From an uncultured Desulfuromonas sp. (GTDB taxonomy: Bacteria; Desulfobacterota; Desulfuromonadia; Desulfuromonadales; Desulfuromonadaceae): DNA of 64,000 nt. The position numbers and the translations under genes are program-made. This document shows positions 1 to 9,027 of the stretch, piece by piece; position 1 is the stretch's first letter, and every line of letters starts with the position of its first letter. The notes under the pieces are model-generated. The model worked only from the letters and a program-made list of their open reading frames with translations, made no database searches and had not been told where the DNA came from. Where the stretch lies: NCBI RefSeq assembly GCF_963676955.1, contig NZ_OY781461.1, positions 1,188,001 to 1,252,000 on the forward strand, read 5' to 3'.

Positions 1-1
1 C

Positions 2-562
2 GAACGGGTTATGTCGTCGCTGACAAGGTTTCTCGAACAGCAACTGAAGCTCAAGGTCAATCGCGGTAAAAGCGCTGTTGGCCGTCCCTGGGAGAGAACC
101 TTTCTCGGCTACAGCATGACCTTTCACAAGAAGCCACGGCTGAAAGTTGCTCAAAGCTCGGTGAAACGGTTCAAGGCAAGCCTGAGGAAGCTGTTTCGAC
201 GGGGAAGGGGGCTCAGCCTGAAAAGAACCATCGAAGAAGCGATCCCGAAGCTACGGGGCTGGATCGGTTACTACCGGCTTGCCGAAGTCAAAGGGCTCTT
301 CGAGGAACTGGACGGCTGGATTCGCAGGAAACTGCGCTGCATCCTGTGGCGACAGTGGAAGCGCCCCTTCACCCGAGCCAGGAATCTGATGCGACGGGGA
401 TTGACGGAACGCAGGGCCCTGAAATCGGCCCGAAACGGGCGAGGCCCCTGGTTCAACTCAGGAGCCTCGCACATGCATGATGCGTTTCGGAAATCTTTCT
501 TTGACAAGCTGGGGCTGGTTTCATTACTCGACCAGCACAGACGCTTTCAATATGCCTTGTGA
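2..562 (+). CDS. ltrA: Group II intron reverse transcriptase/maturase, C-terminal part (cut by window start)
   Basis: The open frame runs in from before base 1, so only the last part of the protein is visible. It contains the end of the reverse transcriptase fold (a FLGY motif near the start) followed by the maturase/X domain with its typical GWIGYYR and WIRRKLR stretches and a basic C-terminal tail. Proteins of this family bind the intron RNA, help it splice and copy it into DNA during retrohoming. The catalytic YADD motif lies outside the window. The frame ends just before a domain V-like RNA hairpin, as expected for an intron-encoded protein. It is not the same subtype as the complete intron at 32.9-35.0 kb: the proteins share the fold but little obvious sequence. 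Confidence 0.9.
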   Translation, partial: ERVMSSLTRFLEQQLKLKVNRGKSAVGRPWERTFLGYSMTFHKKPRLKVAQSSVKRFKASLRKLFRRGRGLSLKRTIEEAIPKLRGWIGYYRLAEVKGLFEELDGWIRRKLRCILWRQWKRPFTRARNLMRRGLTERRALKSARNGRGPWFNSGASHMHDAFRKSFFDKLGLVSLLDQHRRFQYAL

Positions 563-635
563 ACCGCCGTGTACGGAACCGTACGCACGGTGGTGTGGGA
601 GGACGGCGGGAGCGATCCCGCCTCCTACCCGATTC
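563..635 (+). mobile_element. 3' end of group II intron (domains V and VI)
   Basis: Directly after the maturase stop there is a hairpin in which GTACG and CGTAC pair around GAAC, followed by a second GC-rich hairpin and the terminal CTACCCGATTC. The same arrangement, with the shared string CGTACGCACGG and a near-identical terminal CTACTCGATTC, closes the complete intron at 34912-34993. This fits the catalytic domain V and the branch-point domain VI. The exact 3' splice junction is uncertain by a few bases. Confidence 0.65.
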
Positions 636-742
636 AAGGAGCAAAATCGCGAAACCAATGGACGTCAAGGTTTTATAATGCCGAGGGAATGGTGCGGGTA
701 AAGCTGGACTCGAAATTTCAGTGTTGACAGAACATGAGCGGA

Positions 743-3700
743 TCAATTCAATTGATACTTCTTAAAATTCTCCGCCTGCTCAAAGATCTCCTTGTACACC
801 TCATCCCGATCCACCGGCGGATAACCATGATCGGCCAGCACCAGAATCAATCCCACCTTTAGCTCCGCCTTGATATCTTCACGCTGATTCCAGTCGGTGT
901 ATTTCACCTTGTCGTCAACGACAAGCTTGACTGCCTTGGCCAGCGCTAGCAGTTTGTTCTCGGGGTAGGTAAAGTCGTACTTGATGGCAAGGCTCTTGAG
1001 GATATCGTAGAAAGCCTTTTCCTCCAGATCAATATCCAGATCCTTGAACGATTCACGCTCTTTTTTCAGGGCATGGATCAGGTCGATAATTTCGTCGGAG
1101 AAATCCTCCAACACGTTACTCACCAGCACATCATCTTCTTTGCGTTCGTTATAGGCGTCCACGAGTGCTTTAAACTTTTTGGAAAAGTCGGTTCCCATGG
1201 CTTTGTTGATCTTCTTGAAGTCGCTGATAGCCTTGGCCAGCTGTTGCTGAAGCAGTTTGATCTTGGTGTTAGGCAGCTTGATCTTTTCGATCTTAGCCAG
1301 GTAATCATCATCGAAGATATCGATGGCATTGGCGGAATCTTCCCCCATCTTGAAAATCTCTTCGACGCCATCGGCCTTGAGCGCCTCCTGAAGCATCTCT
1401 TGTACCTTGGCGTTCATCTGCATTGTGTCCGGGGCATTGCCCTTTGTCAGCTTGAAGATGATGGAACGGATGGCCAGATAAAAGTGAACCTGGTCCCGTT
1501 CTTTCTGTCTTAGCTCTTCACTACCGCAGCAGATGTCGTAAGCGGTCTTCAGGCGTTTGACCAACAGCATAAAGCGTTTTTCCTGCTGTTCCGTAATCTG
1601 GGCGAATTCCGCGGCCAGGTTCAGGCAGTTGAGTTGCTCCACGGGGGAACCCGTAAAATAAGGTGCGGTATCGAATTTGTGGAATAGCCTGCCCAGTAGT
1701 TCGAGGTGGTCGCGCACCACAATGATGGATTGGCTGATCTCTCCGATGTTTTGCCGGTCAGCCTTATTGTAGTGAGCCAGGGCCAGGTTCATCTGCTTTT
1801 TGATGCCGATGTAGTCCACAACCAGACCTTTGTTTTTCCCGGCATATTTGCGATTAACCCGGGAGATGGCCTGGATCAGGTTGTGGCGCTGAATCGGTTT
1901 GTCGATGTAGATGGTATCCAACTCCGGTACGTCAAAGCCGGTCAGCCACATATCCACAACAATGGCAATCTTGAAATTGGACGTTTCACTTTTAAACTGG
2001 CGGTCGAGTTCCTTGCGGTCGTCCTTGGTGCCGAGCAGATCATACAGTTCTTTCGGATCATCCTTACCCCGGGTCATGATCATTTTGATCCGCTCCATGG
2101 GTTTGATCTCGTTTCTTTGCTCCACCTCCCTCTGGGAGAGGGCTTTTTCATTCCACTGCGGGCGCAGAGCAATGATCTCTTTCCATAAGGCATAGGCGAT
2201 GGACCGACTGCTGGACACAAACATCGCCTTGCCCTTGATGGTGGCACCCTCTGTCAGGCGTGTTTCGTAATGTGTGACAAAATCCTTGGCCAGGGCCTTA
2301 ATGCGATCAGGGTCACCCAGAATGGCGGTCATGCTGGCGGTCGCTTTCTTGCTATCTTCGATCTGATAATCGCTGGCCCCATCTTCAGCACATTGATTGT
2401 AATAGGCTTCAATCTCTTCAAGTTTCTGATTATCGAGAACCACTTTGGCGGCGCGGCCTTCATAGACGATGCGTACGGTAATCTCGTCCTTCACCGATTC
2501 AGTCATGGTGTAGCTGTCCACCACCTCGCCGAAGACATCGAGGGTGGCGTCTATTGGTGTGCCGGTGAAACCGACATAGGTGGCGTTGGGCAGTGAGTCG
2601 TGCAGGTACTTGGCAAAGCCGTAGCTGCGCTGAACCCCTTTTTCCGTGACCCGAACCTTTTGATCGAGATTGACCTGGCTGCGGTGCGCTTCATCGGAGA
2701 TACAGATGACATTGTCCCGCTCTGTGAGCAGCTCGGTATCTTCGGTGAATTTGTGGATGGTGGTCAGAAACACGCCGCCACTGTTGCGCCCCTTCAGCAA
2801 ATTCCGTAGTTCAGCGCGGCTCTCCACACTGATGACGGTTTGATCACCGATGTAGTCCTTGGCGCTGGTAAACTGGGCGGAAAGCTGGTCATCCAGGTCG
2901 GTGCGGTCGGTAATCAGGACAATGGTCGGGCTTTCAAACGCCACGCTTTTCATCAGCAGGCGGGTGAGAAACAGCATGGTGTAGCTTTTGCCGCAACCCG
3001 TCGCGCCAAAGTAGGTGCCGCCTTTACCATCGCCATCCGGCTTGCGATGTTTCTTGATATTGTCATAGAGCTTAAGGGCCGCATAAAACTGAGGGTAACG
3101 GCACACGACTTTGAGCTGGTGTTTGGAGGTGTCAGGAAAAAAGATGAAGTGGCGAATCGTCTGGCGCAGGCGTTGTGGGTTAAACAGCCCCTCAATCATG
3201 GTGTGCAAGGCATTGATGCCGTCTTGTTCAATGGTTTCATTGCCGGTGATTTTGCGCCAGGTGTAGAAGTAATCGTAATCCGCGAACAACGAGCCCATGC
3301 GGGTGTTGACCCCGTCGGAGAGGACACACAGGGCGTTGTACTTCATCAGTTCCGGAATGTCCCGCGCATAGCGGATGGTGAGCTGCTCATAAGCCTGGTA
3401 AATGGTCGCCTCTTCACGGATGGCACTTTTGAACTCAAACACCACCAGCGGTAAGCCGTTGATATAGAGGATGCCGTCGGGGATGCGTTTCTCGTTGCCT
3501 TCGATATCCAGCTGATTGACCATGCGGTACAGATTGGTATCTGTGGCCAAATGGTAGTTGTTAAGATCTTCTGCCACCACGGTTTCCAGCGTGTCCGGAT
3601 CAGGTGCGCGTAGCGCTTCCAGACCGGTATAATCGATCAACTGGATGTAGAGGTCTTTTCGGCTGCGGTCTTCACGCTTGAGCAGAAAACCGTCAGCGAC

Positions 3701-3955
3701 GAGTTTATGAATGGTCTTGTTGGTTTCGTAGAGGTCGGTGGCAGGCAGGGTTTCCAGGCGGCGGATGACCGCGTTGATTTCATCCGGGGTAATCAGGTCG
3801 GCGGCGTAACACTTGGCGAGAAAACTGCGCAGATCCTCTTTGATCAGCACCTCGCCGGGATGGCGTTCCAGAGCAGAGCCGGGGCAGTAGGGATAGCCCT
3901 GCTCCTCCAGCAAGGTGATGATCGCCTGTTCCAGTTTTTCCTCGGTGAATTTCAT
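743..3955 (-). CDS. hsdR: Type I restriction enzyme, R (endonuclease/translocase) subunit
   Basis: HsdR translocates DNA with ATP and cuts it far from the recognition site when the HsdMS complex finds unmethylated target. At 1070 residues it is full length. The N-terminal nuclease signature is visible as D160, then E174-x-K176 in the string VFEFKS. The helicase core follows: Walker A GATGCGKS at 317-324, DEAH at 421-424, the TGTP motif at 464-467, and the arginine-finger motif QAISRVNR further on. It is the last gene of the operon; its ATG overlaps the stop of the AlbA_2 gene (ATGA). A short palindromic segment near 2121-2155 is translated in frame in the helicase region. A group II intron end lies about 110 bases downstream. 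Confidence 0.97.
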   Translation of the reverse strand: MKFTEEKLEQAIITLLEEQGYPYCPGSALERHPGEVLIKEDLRSFLAKCYAADLITPDEINAVIRRLETLPATDLYETNKTIHKLVADGFLLKREDRSRKDLYIQLIDYTGLEALRAPDPDTLETVVAEDLNNYHLATDTNLYRMVNQLDIEGNEKRIPDGILYINGLPLVVFEFKSAIREEATIYQAYEQLTIRYARDIPELMKYNALCVLSDGVNTRMGSLFADYDYFYTWRKITGNETIEQDGINALHTMIEGLFNPQRLRQTIRHFIFFPDTSKHQLKVVCRYPQFYAALKLYDNIKKHRKPDGDGKGGTYFGATGCGKSYTMLFLTRLLMKSVAFESPTIVLITDRTDLDDQLSAQFTSAKDYIGDQTVISVESRAELRNLLKGRNSGGVFLTTIHKFTEDTELLTERDNVICISDEAHRSQVNLDQKVRVTEKGVQRSYGFAKYLHDSLPNATYVGFTGTPIDATLDVFGEVVDSYTMTESVKDEITVRIVYEGRAAKVVLDNQKLEEIEAYYNQCAEDGASDYQIEDSKKATASMTAILGDPDRIKALAKDFVTHYETRLTEGATIKGKAMFVSSSRSIAYALWKEIIALRPQWNEKALSQREVEQRNEIKPMERIKMIMTRGKDDPKELYDLLGTKDDRKELDRQFKSETSNFKIAIVVDMWLTGFDVPELDTIYIDKPIQRHNLIQAISRVNRKYAGKNKGLVVDYIGIKKQMNLALAHYNKADRQNIGEISQSIIVVRDHLELLGRLFHKFDTAPYFTGSPVEQLNCLNLAAEFAQITEQQEKRFMLLVKRLKTAYDICCGSEELRQKERDQVHFYLAIRSIIFKLTKGNAPDTMQMNAKVQEMLQEALKADGVEEIFKMGEDSANAIDIFDDDYLAKIEKIKLPNTKIKLLQQQLAKAISDFKKINKAMGTDFSKKFKALVDAYNERKEDDVLVSNVLEDFSDEIIDLIHALKKERESFKDLDIDLEEKAFYDILKSLAIKYDFTYPENKLLALAKAVKLVVDDKVKYTDWNQREDIKAELKVGLILVLADHGYPPVDRDEVYKEIFEQAENFKKYQLN
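2121..2155. repeat. Short palindrome inside hsdR, related to one in hsdM
   Basis: The segment contains CCCTCTGGGAGAGGGCTTTTT, a hairpin followed by a T-run, read in frame as ALSQRE. The hsdM copy at 8361-8402 has the same AGAGGGCTTTTTT core. It looks like the translated remnant of a small palindromic element; membership in one family is inferred from the shared core only. Confidence 0.4.
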
Positions 3956-5937
3956 GATTTGCCCTTGGTATAGGCCTGGCGCGGATCATTAGGCGTCCGG
4001 GGAAAGGCTATCTCCACCTCCCGCGCATCCACCATTTCACTCAAATATTGTTCACGTAAGGTTTTCGACTCCCTGTTGAGCAGTTCCGCAAGGCAACTGA
4101 TGGTAACAAATTGCCCCTGCAGCAGTTTCTGCAGAACCTCCCGCATAACGGCACGCGGTATTTTTTTCTTGGATCTGGGTTCCGCCGCTATCTTCTGCAA
4201 ATCTTCAAGGTATTCAGAAGTCAGCAGATTCAGGTTGTCCACAAACGGAAGAGCATGTTGGTCGGAGATAAGTCGTCCGAAACTGTCTCGTTTCAAATTC
4301 GGGGAGCTTGTTTCCAAATTCGGGGAGCTCTCAGGTAAATTCGGGGAGCTCGCTTCCAAATTGTGGGAGCTCTCCCTCAAATTACTGGAGCTCGCTTCCA
4401 AATTCGGGGAGTCGAACACATCCTCTGGCCCGGGAATTCGCGTGCCGGAAATATGGTAAACCGCACCACGGCTGCTGCCCGTCTGCTCAAGGAAACCACG
4501 CTCAATCAATTTTCGAAGAATCCGGCTTGCATCCGCGGGATGGATATTTCCGAGCGAGCAGAGACGCTGGTGATTGACGATGTTTTCTACCGCAGCAATA
4601 ACCAATGCAATCTGCTCAATATTGCTGAGAACATCAAAATCGGCCCCAAACTGCCGGCGTAATTGCTCGACCAGCTCCTGTGGAAAAAGATCGACCATGC
4701 GCATCGTCAATACGGTTTGGTCGTATGGTTCGGCAGCATCGGTCAACTCCGGCGGACGCCAGTGACACTTGTTCCAACTGGTCATGATCTTCGGAATTCC
4801 AGAACCAGCCTGATCGCCGATGCCGACATAGCGGAACATCTGATGCAGACCCCGGTTACGACAATCGGCGTGCCCGCCGTCCAGGGCGTACTCCAGAGGA
4901 ATACGCATCATCCCCGGATTACGGAAGCCGAACAGGTCCGGGCGTTTGACCACCAAAACCGAGGCTCGGTCCGAATAGTCAGCATGCACCAGCACATTGC
5001 AGAGAGCTTCGCGAATGGCGACATGCACAGGTGACTCGTCCACGCGCTGCCCTTCGGCCAGTTCAAAGGGAACTTTCAAATCGGCGGTCAGCTTGCGGAA
5101 TACTGCACGATAAAAATCGTAGAGATTTCCCGACCAGGAACCATCCAGAGTCAATCGGTCGATCCAGCGCTTTTCGGTCTTCGCTTCCGGGCGCTCCTGG
5201 TAGTCGAGCATGTAGTTGGGAAAGGCTTCCTGAATCGTCGTGTGATAACCGAACATCAGCAGACCGGCAACGGTCAAACCGTCCTCACCGGTTTCGCGGT
5301 CCTTGCGCCAGGCACCGATTCGTTGCAGAAAAGAACGCGTATCGAGCTCGTTCCAGGGGTGATCCGGTTCTCGATTCGCAAACACTTGTCGATAAACACG
5401 CAGGCTCTCCGAACACAGATCATCCAGATCATAACCCTTGAGAATGCGCGAATCCCGGCTCTCTTCGGTCTGTTCCGCCAGCATTCGCTTGACGGCTTCA
5501 TCAAGCAACCGCTGATCTCCCTCGAAGCGGCGAACATAGGTATTACCCAAGGGATTGCCGTCCAGGTACACCGGGCGCTGTTCTCTTTTGGCACGGGGGA
5601 TATCAACCCGTAACAGTTGCTTGCCGTCGATGGTAATGGTTTGGGCGGAAGCATTGGTCAACAGATTGACGCTGACCTTTCGGGGGTTGTTGGCAATATC
5701 GAACAGATCCTTTTTGACCTTCTCGATTCGCTCAATGCCACGCAGCTCAAACTGATCCCCCTTCTGCTTGAGCCCGAGCAAAACCACGCCGCCATCGGTA
5801 TTGGCCAGCGCTGAGTAACTTTCCCAAAAGTCCTTCGGCAGCTCCCCTTTGCCGTCCCGCCCACCTGCGAGCTTACATTCCAGGACAGAAGATTCAGCCA
5901 GTAGGGCAATGTCATCGAGAGAATTGATATCGATCAT
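3952..5937 (-). CDS. AlbA_2-domain ATP-binding protein inside the type I restriction operon
   Basis: A 661-residue protein of the putative DNA-binding/ATPase family often annotated as AlbA_2 or divergent AAA-4 (Schlafen-like fold). Residues about 10-135 carry the AlbA_2 region with LECKLA and the glycine loop NTDGGVVLLG; about 310-400 hold a GHKL-like stretch (EALCNVLVHADY); winged-helix-like segments follow near 450-500 and 590-640. Between them, at about 506-548, is a low-complexity tract of seven-residue repeats with the core SSPNLE, encoded by six 21-bp repeats. The gene overlaps hsdS upstream and hsdR downstream by four bases each (ATGA), so it is translated as part of the restriction operon. 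Its exact role is unknown; a regulatory or accessory defence function is inferred from position. Confidence 0.85.
   Translation of the reverse strand: MIDINSLDDIALLAESSVLECKLAGGRDGKGELPKDFWESYSALANTDGGVVLLGLKQKGDQFELRGIERIEKVKKDLFDIANNPRKVSVNLLTNASAQTITIDGKQLLRVDIPRAKREQRPVYLDGNPLGNTYVRRFEGDQRLLDEAVKRMLAEQTEESRDSRILKGYDLDDLCSESLRVYRQVFANREPDHPWNELDTRSFLQRIGAWRKDRETGEDGLTVAGLLMFGYHTTIQEAFPNYMLDYQERPEAKTEKRWIDRLTLDGSWSGNLYDFYRAVFRKLTADLKVPFELAEGQRVDESPVHVAIREALCNVLVHADYSDRASVLVVKRPDLFGFRNPGMMRIPLEYALDGGHADCRNRGLHQMFRYVGIGDQAGSGIPKIMTSWNKCHWRPPELTDAAEPYDQTVLTMRMVDLFPQELVEQLRRQFGADFDVLSNIEQIALVIAAVENIVNHQRLCSLGNIHPADASRILRKLIERGFLEQTGSSRGAVYHISGTRIPGPEDVFDSPNLEASSSNLRESSHNLEASSPNLPESSPNLETSSPNLKRDSFGRLISDQHALPFVDNLNLLTSEYLEDLQKIAAEPRSKKKIPRAVMREVLQKLLQGQFVTISCLAELLNRESKTLREQYLSEMVDAREVEIAFPRTPNDPRQAYTKGKS
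4294..4419. repeat. Six tandem 21-bp repeats (coding minisatellite)
   Basis: Six consecutive 21-bp units with the core CAAATT(C)GGGGAGCTC lie inside the AlbA_2 ATPase gene. They are imperfect (units 4 and 5 differ most) and keep the reading frame, coding for a seven-residue linker unit of the form SSPNLxx. Unit number can change by slippage without breaking the frame. Confidence 0.9.
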
Positions 5938-7235
5938 GCCGTCACCTTTTCGATCTGCTTCTCTGCATCCGGGATGCGCAGTTCGCCGGAGAGAAGTTTG
6001 GGGAGGAGGGTGTCGCGAAGCTTGGCCAACTCAACAATTTCATCCTTCAGAAAGGTCATCCTTTTAAACATCGGATCGCATGTGCCATGATAGTTCTCAA
6101 AGATCAGACCATTATTCGGTGAACCAATGTAGAAATCATCGAAGCATATGTTTTGGACTCTCTGCCTACCCGATGAGCCAACCATATTCGCAATACAGTG
6201 CTGCCTAAAATTCTCATCTCTTGCCATAGCAGCTATGAAGGCAGTACTAATCTTCCCTTTTGGCCTTAACACTATGAACTCTGTCGAGCCAAAACCGGGT
6301 TCGCCTTGAGCAAGGAAATCGACTATCCCAGTCTTGCCGTTTTCCAAGCACGGAGTGATGCGAGCAAGAAGCACGTCCCCATTCTCAAACTTTGCTCCCC
6401 CAGAAAACTCCTTCTCGGTTACCTCTTCAATGGCGTAACCGGAAGTGGGCAGGGCTTTCATGTCGGCGTACTTAGCAATTTGCCCTTTCTTGAGGGATAC
6501 CTTCGGATTGATCTCTATTGCTGAACTGACAGGAACAACCGCCCACCCTTCAGGAATCCACCCTATCTCCTCACTGAAGACAAAACTGCTCGGGAACTGC
6601 TTTTGAATCGCTTCGGGGAGAGGTTTGCGCTTGTCGCCAAGGGCGGCTCGCACCTCGGCTCTGGCTTGTAGCGGTTCGGGGATGGGGTTGCCTGCGGCAA
6701 GGGCATTGTCGATCACCGGATCGAAATCGACAAACCAGCTCTTGAACAGCGCTTGCGCCATCACCTCCAGCGTGGCATTCATTTGGCGATTAAGTTCGAT
6801 TTTGTCGTCGAGGGTGCCGAGGATGTGTGCGATGGATTTTTGGGTCTCAACCGACTGCGGGATAAAAACCTCAGCCATGTGCAAATGGTTTCGATTAACC
6901 CCCGGAACCGCCGCCTTGTCGCTGAACTGATCGTAATTGATGGTTTTTAGAAAGTAATAAATAAACTTTTCATCATTCCCTTTGAAATCGCGGACATAGA
7001 GCGTCGTATTTAGAGGCCAAAAATCTTCAGCACTGTAAAAAACCTCACCGATTGTCCCATATCGACCAGTTATAACACCCGGCCCCTTCACCATAGCCGA
7101 AGCATGGGTATCAGAGAGGCCCGACGATGAGATTATGGGTATATCTCCGGGTTCTCGCTTACTTTTTGGAAGATCATATCCACGCTTCAATTCGACAACT
7201 TCCCCGAGCGTTGTGACTAACCACTCACCTCCCAT
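5934..7235 (-). CDS. hsdS: Type I restriction enzyme, S (specificity) subunit
   Basis: HsdS reads the two halves of the bipartite recognition sequence and positions HsdM and HsdR. The 433-residue protein has the standard plan: a first target-recognition domain (about 1-140), a conserved helical spacer with LDDKIELNRQMN near 142-153 and ALFKSWFVDFDPV after it, a second recognition domain (about 210-390), and a C-terminal helical repeat ending LPKLLSGELRI. The start overlaps the end of hsdM by 11 bases and lies on a GGAGGTGA string; the stop overlaps the AlbA_2 start. The target sequence cannot be deduced from the protein alone. Confidence 0.95.
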   Translation of the reverse strand: MGGEWLVTTLGEVVELKRGYDLPKSKREPGDIPIISSSGLSDTHASAMVKGPGVITGRYGTIGEVFYSAEDFWPLNTTLYVRDFKGNDEKFIYYFLKTINYDQFSDKAAVPGVNRNHLHMAEVFIPQSVETQKSIAHILGTLDDKIELNRQMNATLEVMAQALFKSWFVDFDPVIDNALAAGNPIPEPLQARAEVRAALGDKRKPLPEAIQKQFPSSFVFSEEIGWIPEGWAVVPVSSAIEINPKVSLKKGQIAKYADMKALPTSGYAIEEVTEKEFSGGAKFENGDVLLARITPCLENGKTGIVDFLAQGEPGFGSTEFIVLRPKGKISTAFIAAMARDENFRQHCIANMVGSSGRQRVQNICFDDFYIGSPNNGLIFENYHGTCDPMFKRMTFLKDEIVELAKLRDTLLPKLLSGELRIPDAEKQIEKVTA

Positions 7236-8850
7236 AACCCAACGCCTCCAGATTCTTTCGAATCACTGCATCCAGCTTTTGGGCTTTTGCTATCTGCTGA
7301 TACAGGCTCTGGGTCAAATCTGCCATCTTCTCCTCAAACGGTACACCATCGTCCTCGATCTCGGCTGCACCAACATAGCGCCCCGGTGTCAGCACATAGT
7401 CGTTGGCCTTGATCTCCTCCAGCGTTGCTGCCTTGCAGAAGCCAGCCTTGTCCTCGTAGGCCCCATCCTTCTTTTCACCACGCCAGGCATGGTAGGTGCG
7501 GGCGATCTCGGCGATGTCTTCGACAGTCAGCTCCTTGTGGGTGCGATCCATCATAGTGCCCATGTTGCGGGCGTCGATGAACAGGGTTTCGCCCTGACGG
7601 TTACGAAAGGGTTCGCGGGCATCAGTAAAGTGCTGCTCGGTTTTATTTTTGGTGAGAAACCACAGGCACACCGGAATCTGGGTGGTGTAAAATAGCTGCC
7701 CGGGCAGGGCGATCATGCAATCCACCAGATCATTTTCGATAATCTTGCGGCGGATTTCGCCTTCGCCCTTGGTATTGGTGGACATGGAGCCATTGGCCAG
7801 AACAAATCCCGCCACACCGTTTTGCGACAGCTTCGAGATCATGTGTAGAATCCAGCCGTAGTTGGCGTTGCCCGTCGGCGGCACCTCGTAGCCTTGCCAG
7901 CGCGGATCGTCGAGCAGTTCATCGTTAGCGCGCCACTCCTTGAGGTTGAAGGGCGGGTTGGCCATGATGAAGTCGGCATTCAGATCTTTGTGTTGATCCT
8001 TGAAGAAGGTATCGGCAGGCACATCGCCCAGGTTTCCGGCAATGCCGCGGATGGCCAGATTCATCTTGGCCAGCTTGTAGGTGGTGCCGGTGTATTCCTG
8101 ACCGTAGATGGAGATATCCTTTTTGTTGCCCTGATGGCTTTCAACAAACTTGACCGACTGCACGAACATGCCGCCGGAGCCACAGCAGGGGTCGTAGATC
8201 TTGCCCTTAAAGGGTTCGATCATCTCGGCGATCAGGTTGACCACGCACTTGGGAGTGTAGAATTCGCCCCCGCCTTTACCTTCGGTGGCGGCAAATTTGC
8301 CGAGGAAGTATTCGTAAACCCGCCCGACAACATCTTCCTCAGTTTGTATCGCTGTGTTGCCCTCACCCAAACCCTCTCCCAAGGGGAGAGGGCTTTTTTG
8401 TGCCACGGTGTCGATGTTGTTGATGGAGTCAATCAGCGCCGCCAGCTTGCTGACATCCAACCCCAGACGGGAGAAGTAGTTGTCCGGTAATGCGCCACGC
8501 AATGACTTGTTGTTTTTCTCCACCGTATGCAAGGCGGTGTCGATTTTGACGGCAATATCATCCTGCTTGGCCTGCTTTTGGATATACGACCAGCGCGACT
8601 GTTCTGGCAGGTAGAAGACATTTTTCATGGTGTAAAAATCCACCATGTCAACGTAATCACCTTTACCCTCATCGATCAGTTCCTGCTTGCGCTGCTCAAA
8701 CTTGTCGCTGACAAATTTAAGAAAAATCAGGCTGAGAACCACATGCTTATATTCAGAGGATTCAACGGTACCGCGCAACTTGTCGGCCGTATCCCACAGG
8801 GTTTGTTCAAAGTTTTTCTGTTTTTTCGCTGCTGCGGGCTTTTTGGCCAT
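7225..8850 (-). CDS. hsdM: Type I restriction enzyme, M (DNA methyltransferase) subunit
   Basis: HsdM methylates adenine using S-adenosylmethionine and with HsdS forms the protective methylase. In the 541-residue product the SAM motif DPCCGSGG lies near 220-227 and the catalytic NPPF near 298-301; the N-terminal helical domain (LWDTADKLRG) is intact. The start at 8850 is chosen over an upstream in-frame ATG at 8901 because GAGGAA lies eight bases before it. An insertion of about 15-18 residues, SPLPLGEGLGEG and neighbours near 151-167, interrupts the usual short link before the GRVYEYFLGKFA motif. It is encoded by a palindromic element. First gene of the hsdM-hsdS-AlbA_2-hsdR operon. Confidence 0.95.
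   Translation of the reverse strand: MAKKPAAAKKQKNFEQTLWDTADKLRGTVESSEYKHVVLSLIFLKFVSDKFEQRKQELIDEGKGDYVDMVDFYTMKNVFYLPEQSRWSYIQKQAKQDDIAVKIDTALHTVEKNNKSLRGALPDNYFSRLGLDVSKLAALIDSINNIDTVAQKSPLPLGEGLGEGNTAIQTEEDVVGRVYEYFLGKFAATEGKGGGEFYTPKCVVNLIAEMIEPFKGKIYDPCCGSGGMFVQSVKFVESHQGNKKDISIYGQEYTGTTYKLAKMNLAIRGIAGNLGDVPADTFFKDQHKDLNADFIMANPPFNLKEWRANDELLDDPRWQGYEVPPTGNANYGWILHMISKLSQNGVAGFVLANGSMSTNTKGEGEIRRKIIENDLVDCMIALPGQLFYTTQIPVCLWFLTKNKTEQHFTDAREPFRNRQGETLFIDARNMGTMMDRTHKELTVEDIAEIARTYHAWRGEKKDGAYEDKAGFCKAATLEEIKANDYVLTPGRYVGAAEIEDDGVPFEEKMADLTQSLYQQIAKAQKLDAVIRKNLEALGYGR
8361..8402. repeat. Palindromic element translated in frame within hsdM
   Basis: CCCTCTCCC and GGGGAGAGGG pair across AA(G), followed by a run of six T, with a further CCCTCACCC on the left. 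It is translated as SPLPLGEGLGEG in hsdM at a point where related methylases have only a short linker. From general knowledge, peptides of this kind recur in unrelated proteins of many proteobacteria as signs of small palindromic elements that entered genes. Confidence 0.6.
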
Positions 8851-8909
8851 TATGTAAAAATTCCTCGTTAGTGCTGCGATTTGGTCAGGAAGAAGAAGCA
8901 ATGAATTAA

Positions 8910-8937
8910 CTCATAACGATACGCTTTTTCAAGTCAA
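8910..8937 (-). promoter_or_regulatory. Putative sigma-70 promoter of the hsd operon
   Basis: On the minus strand TTGACT (8937-8932) and TATGAG (8915-8910) are separated by 16 bases, about 60 bases before the hsdM start. No competing promoter is evident in the 177-base gap. Sequence match only. Confidence 0.45.
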
Positions 8938-9027
8938 TATTCAATGATCCTAATGACTTTGTCGGAGGTGTTTTTTCTCTGTGAGAGGTGTGGTGAAGAG
9001 GGAACCAATCACGCAGGAAGAACCTCT

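Noticed and set aside
453-746. Small frames between the intron end and hsdR
   Set aside because: They overlap intron RNA structure and have no ribosome sites.
4294-4419. 21-bp repeats as a CRISPR array
   Set aside because: Units are contiguous with no spacers and lie inside a coding frame.
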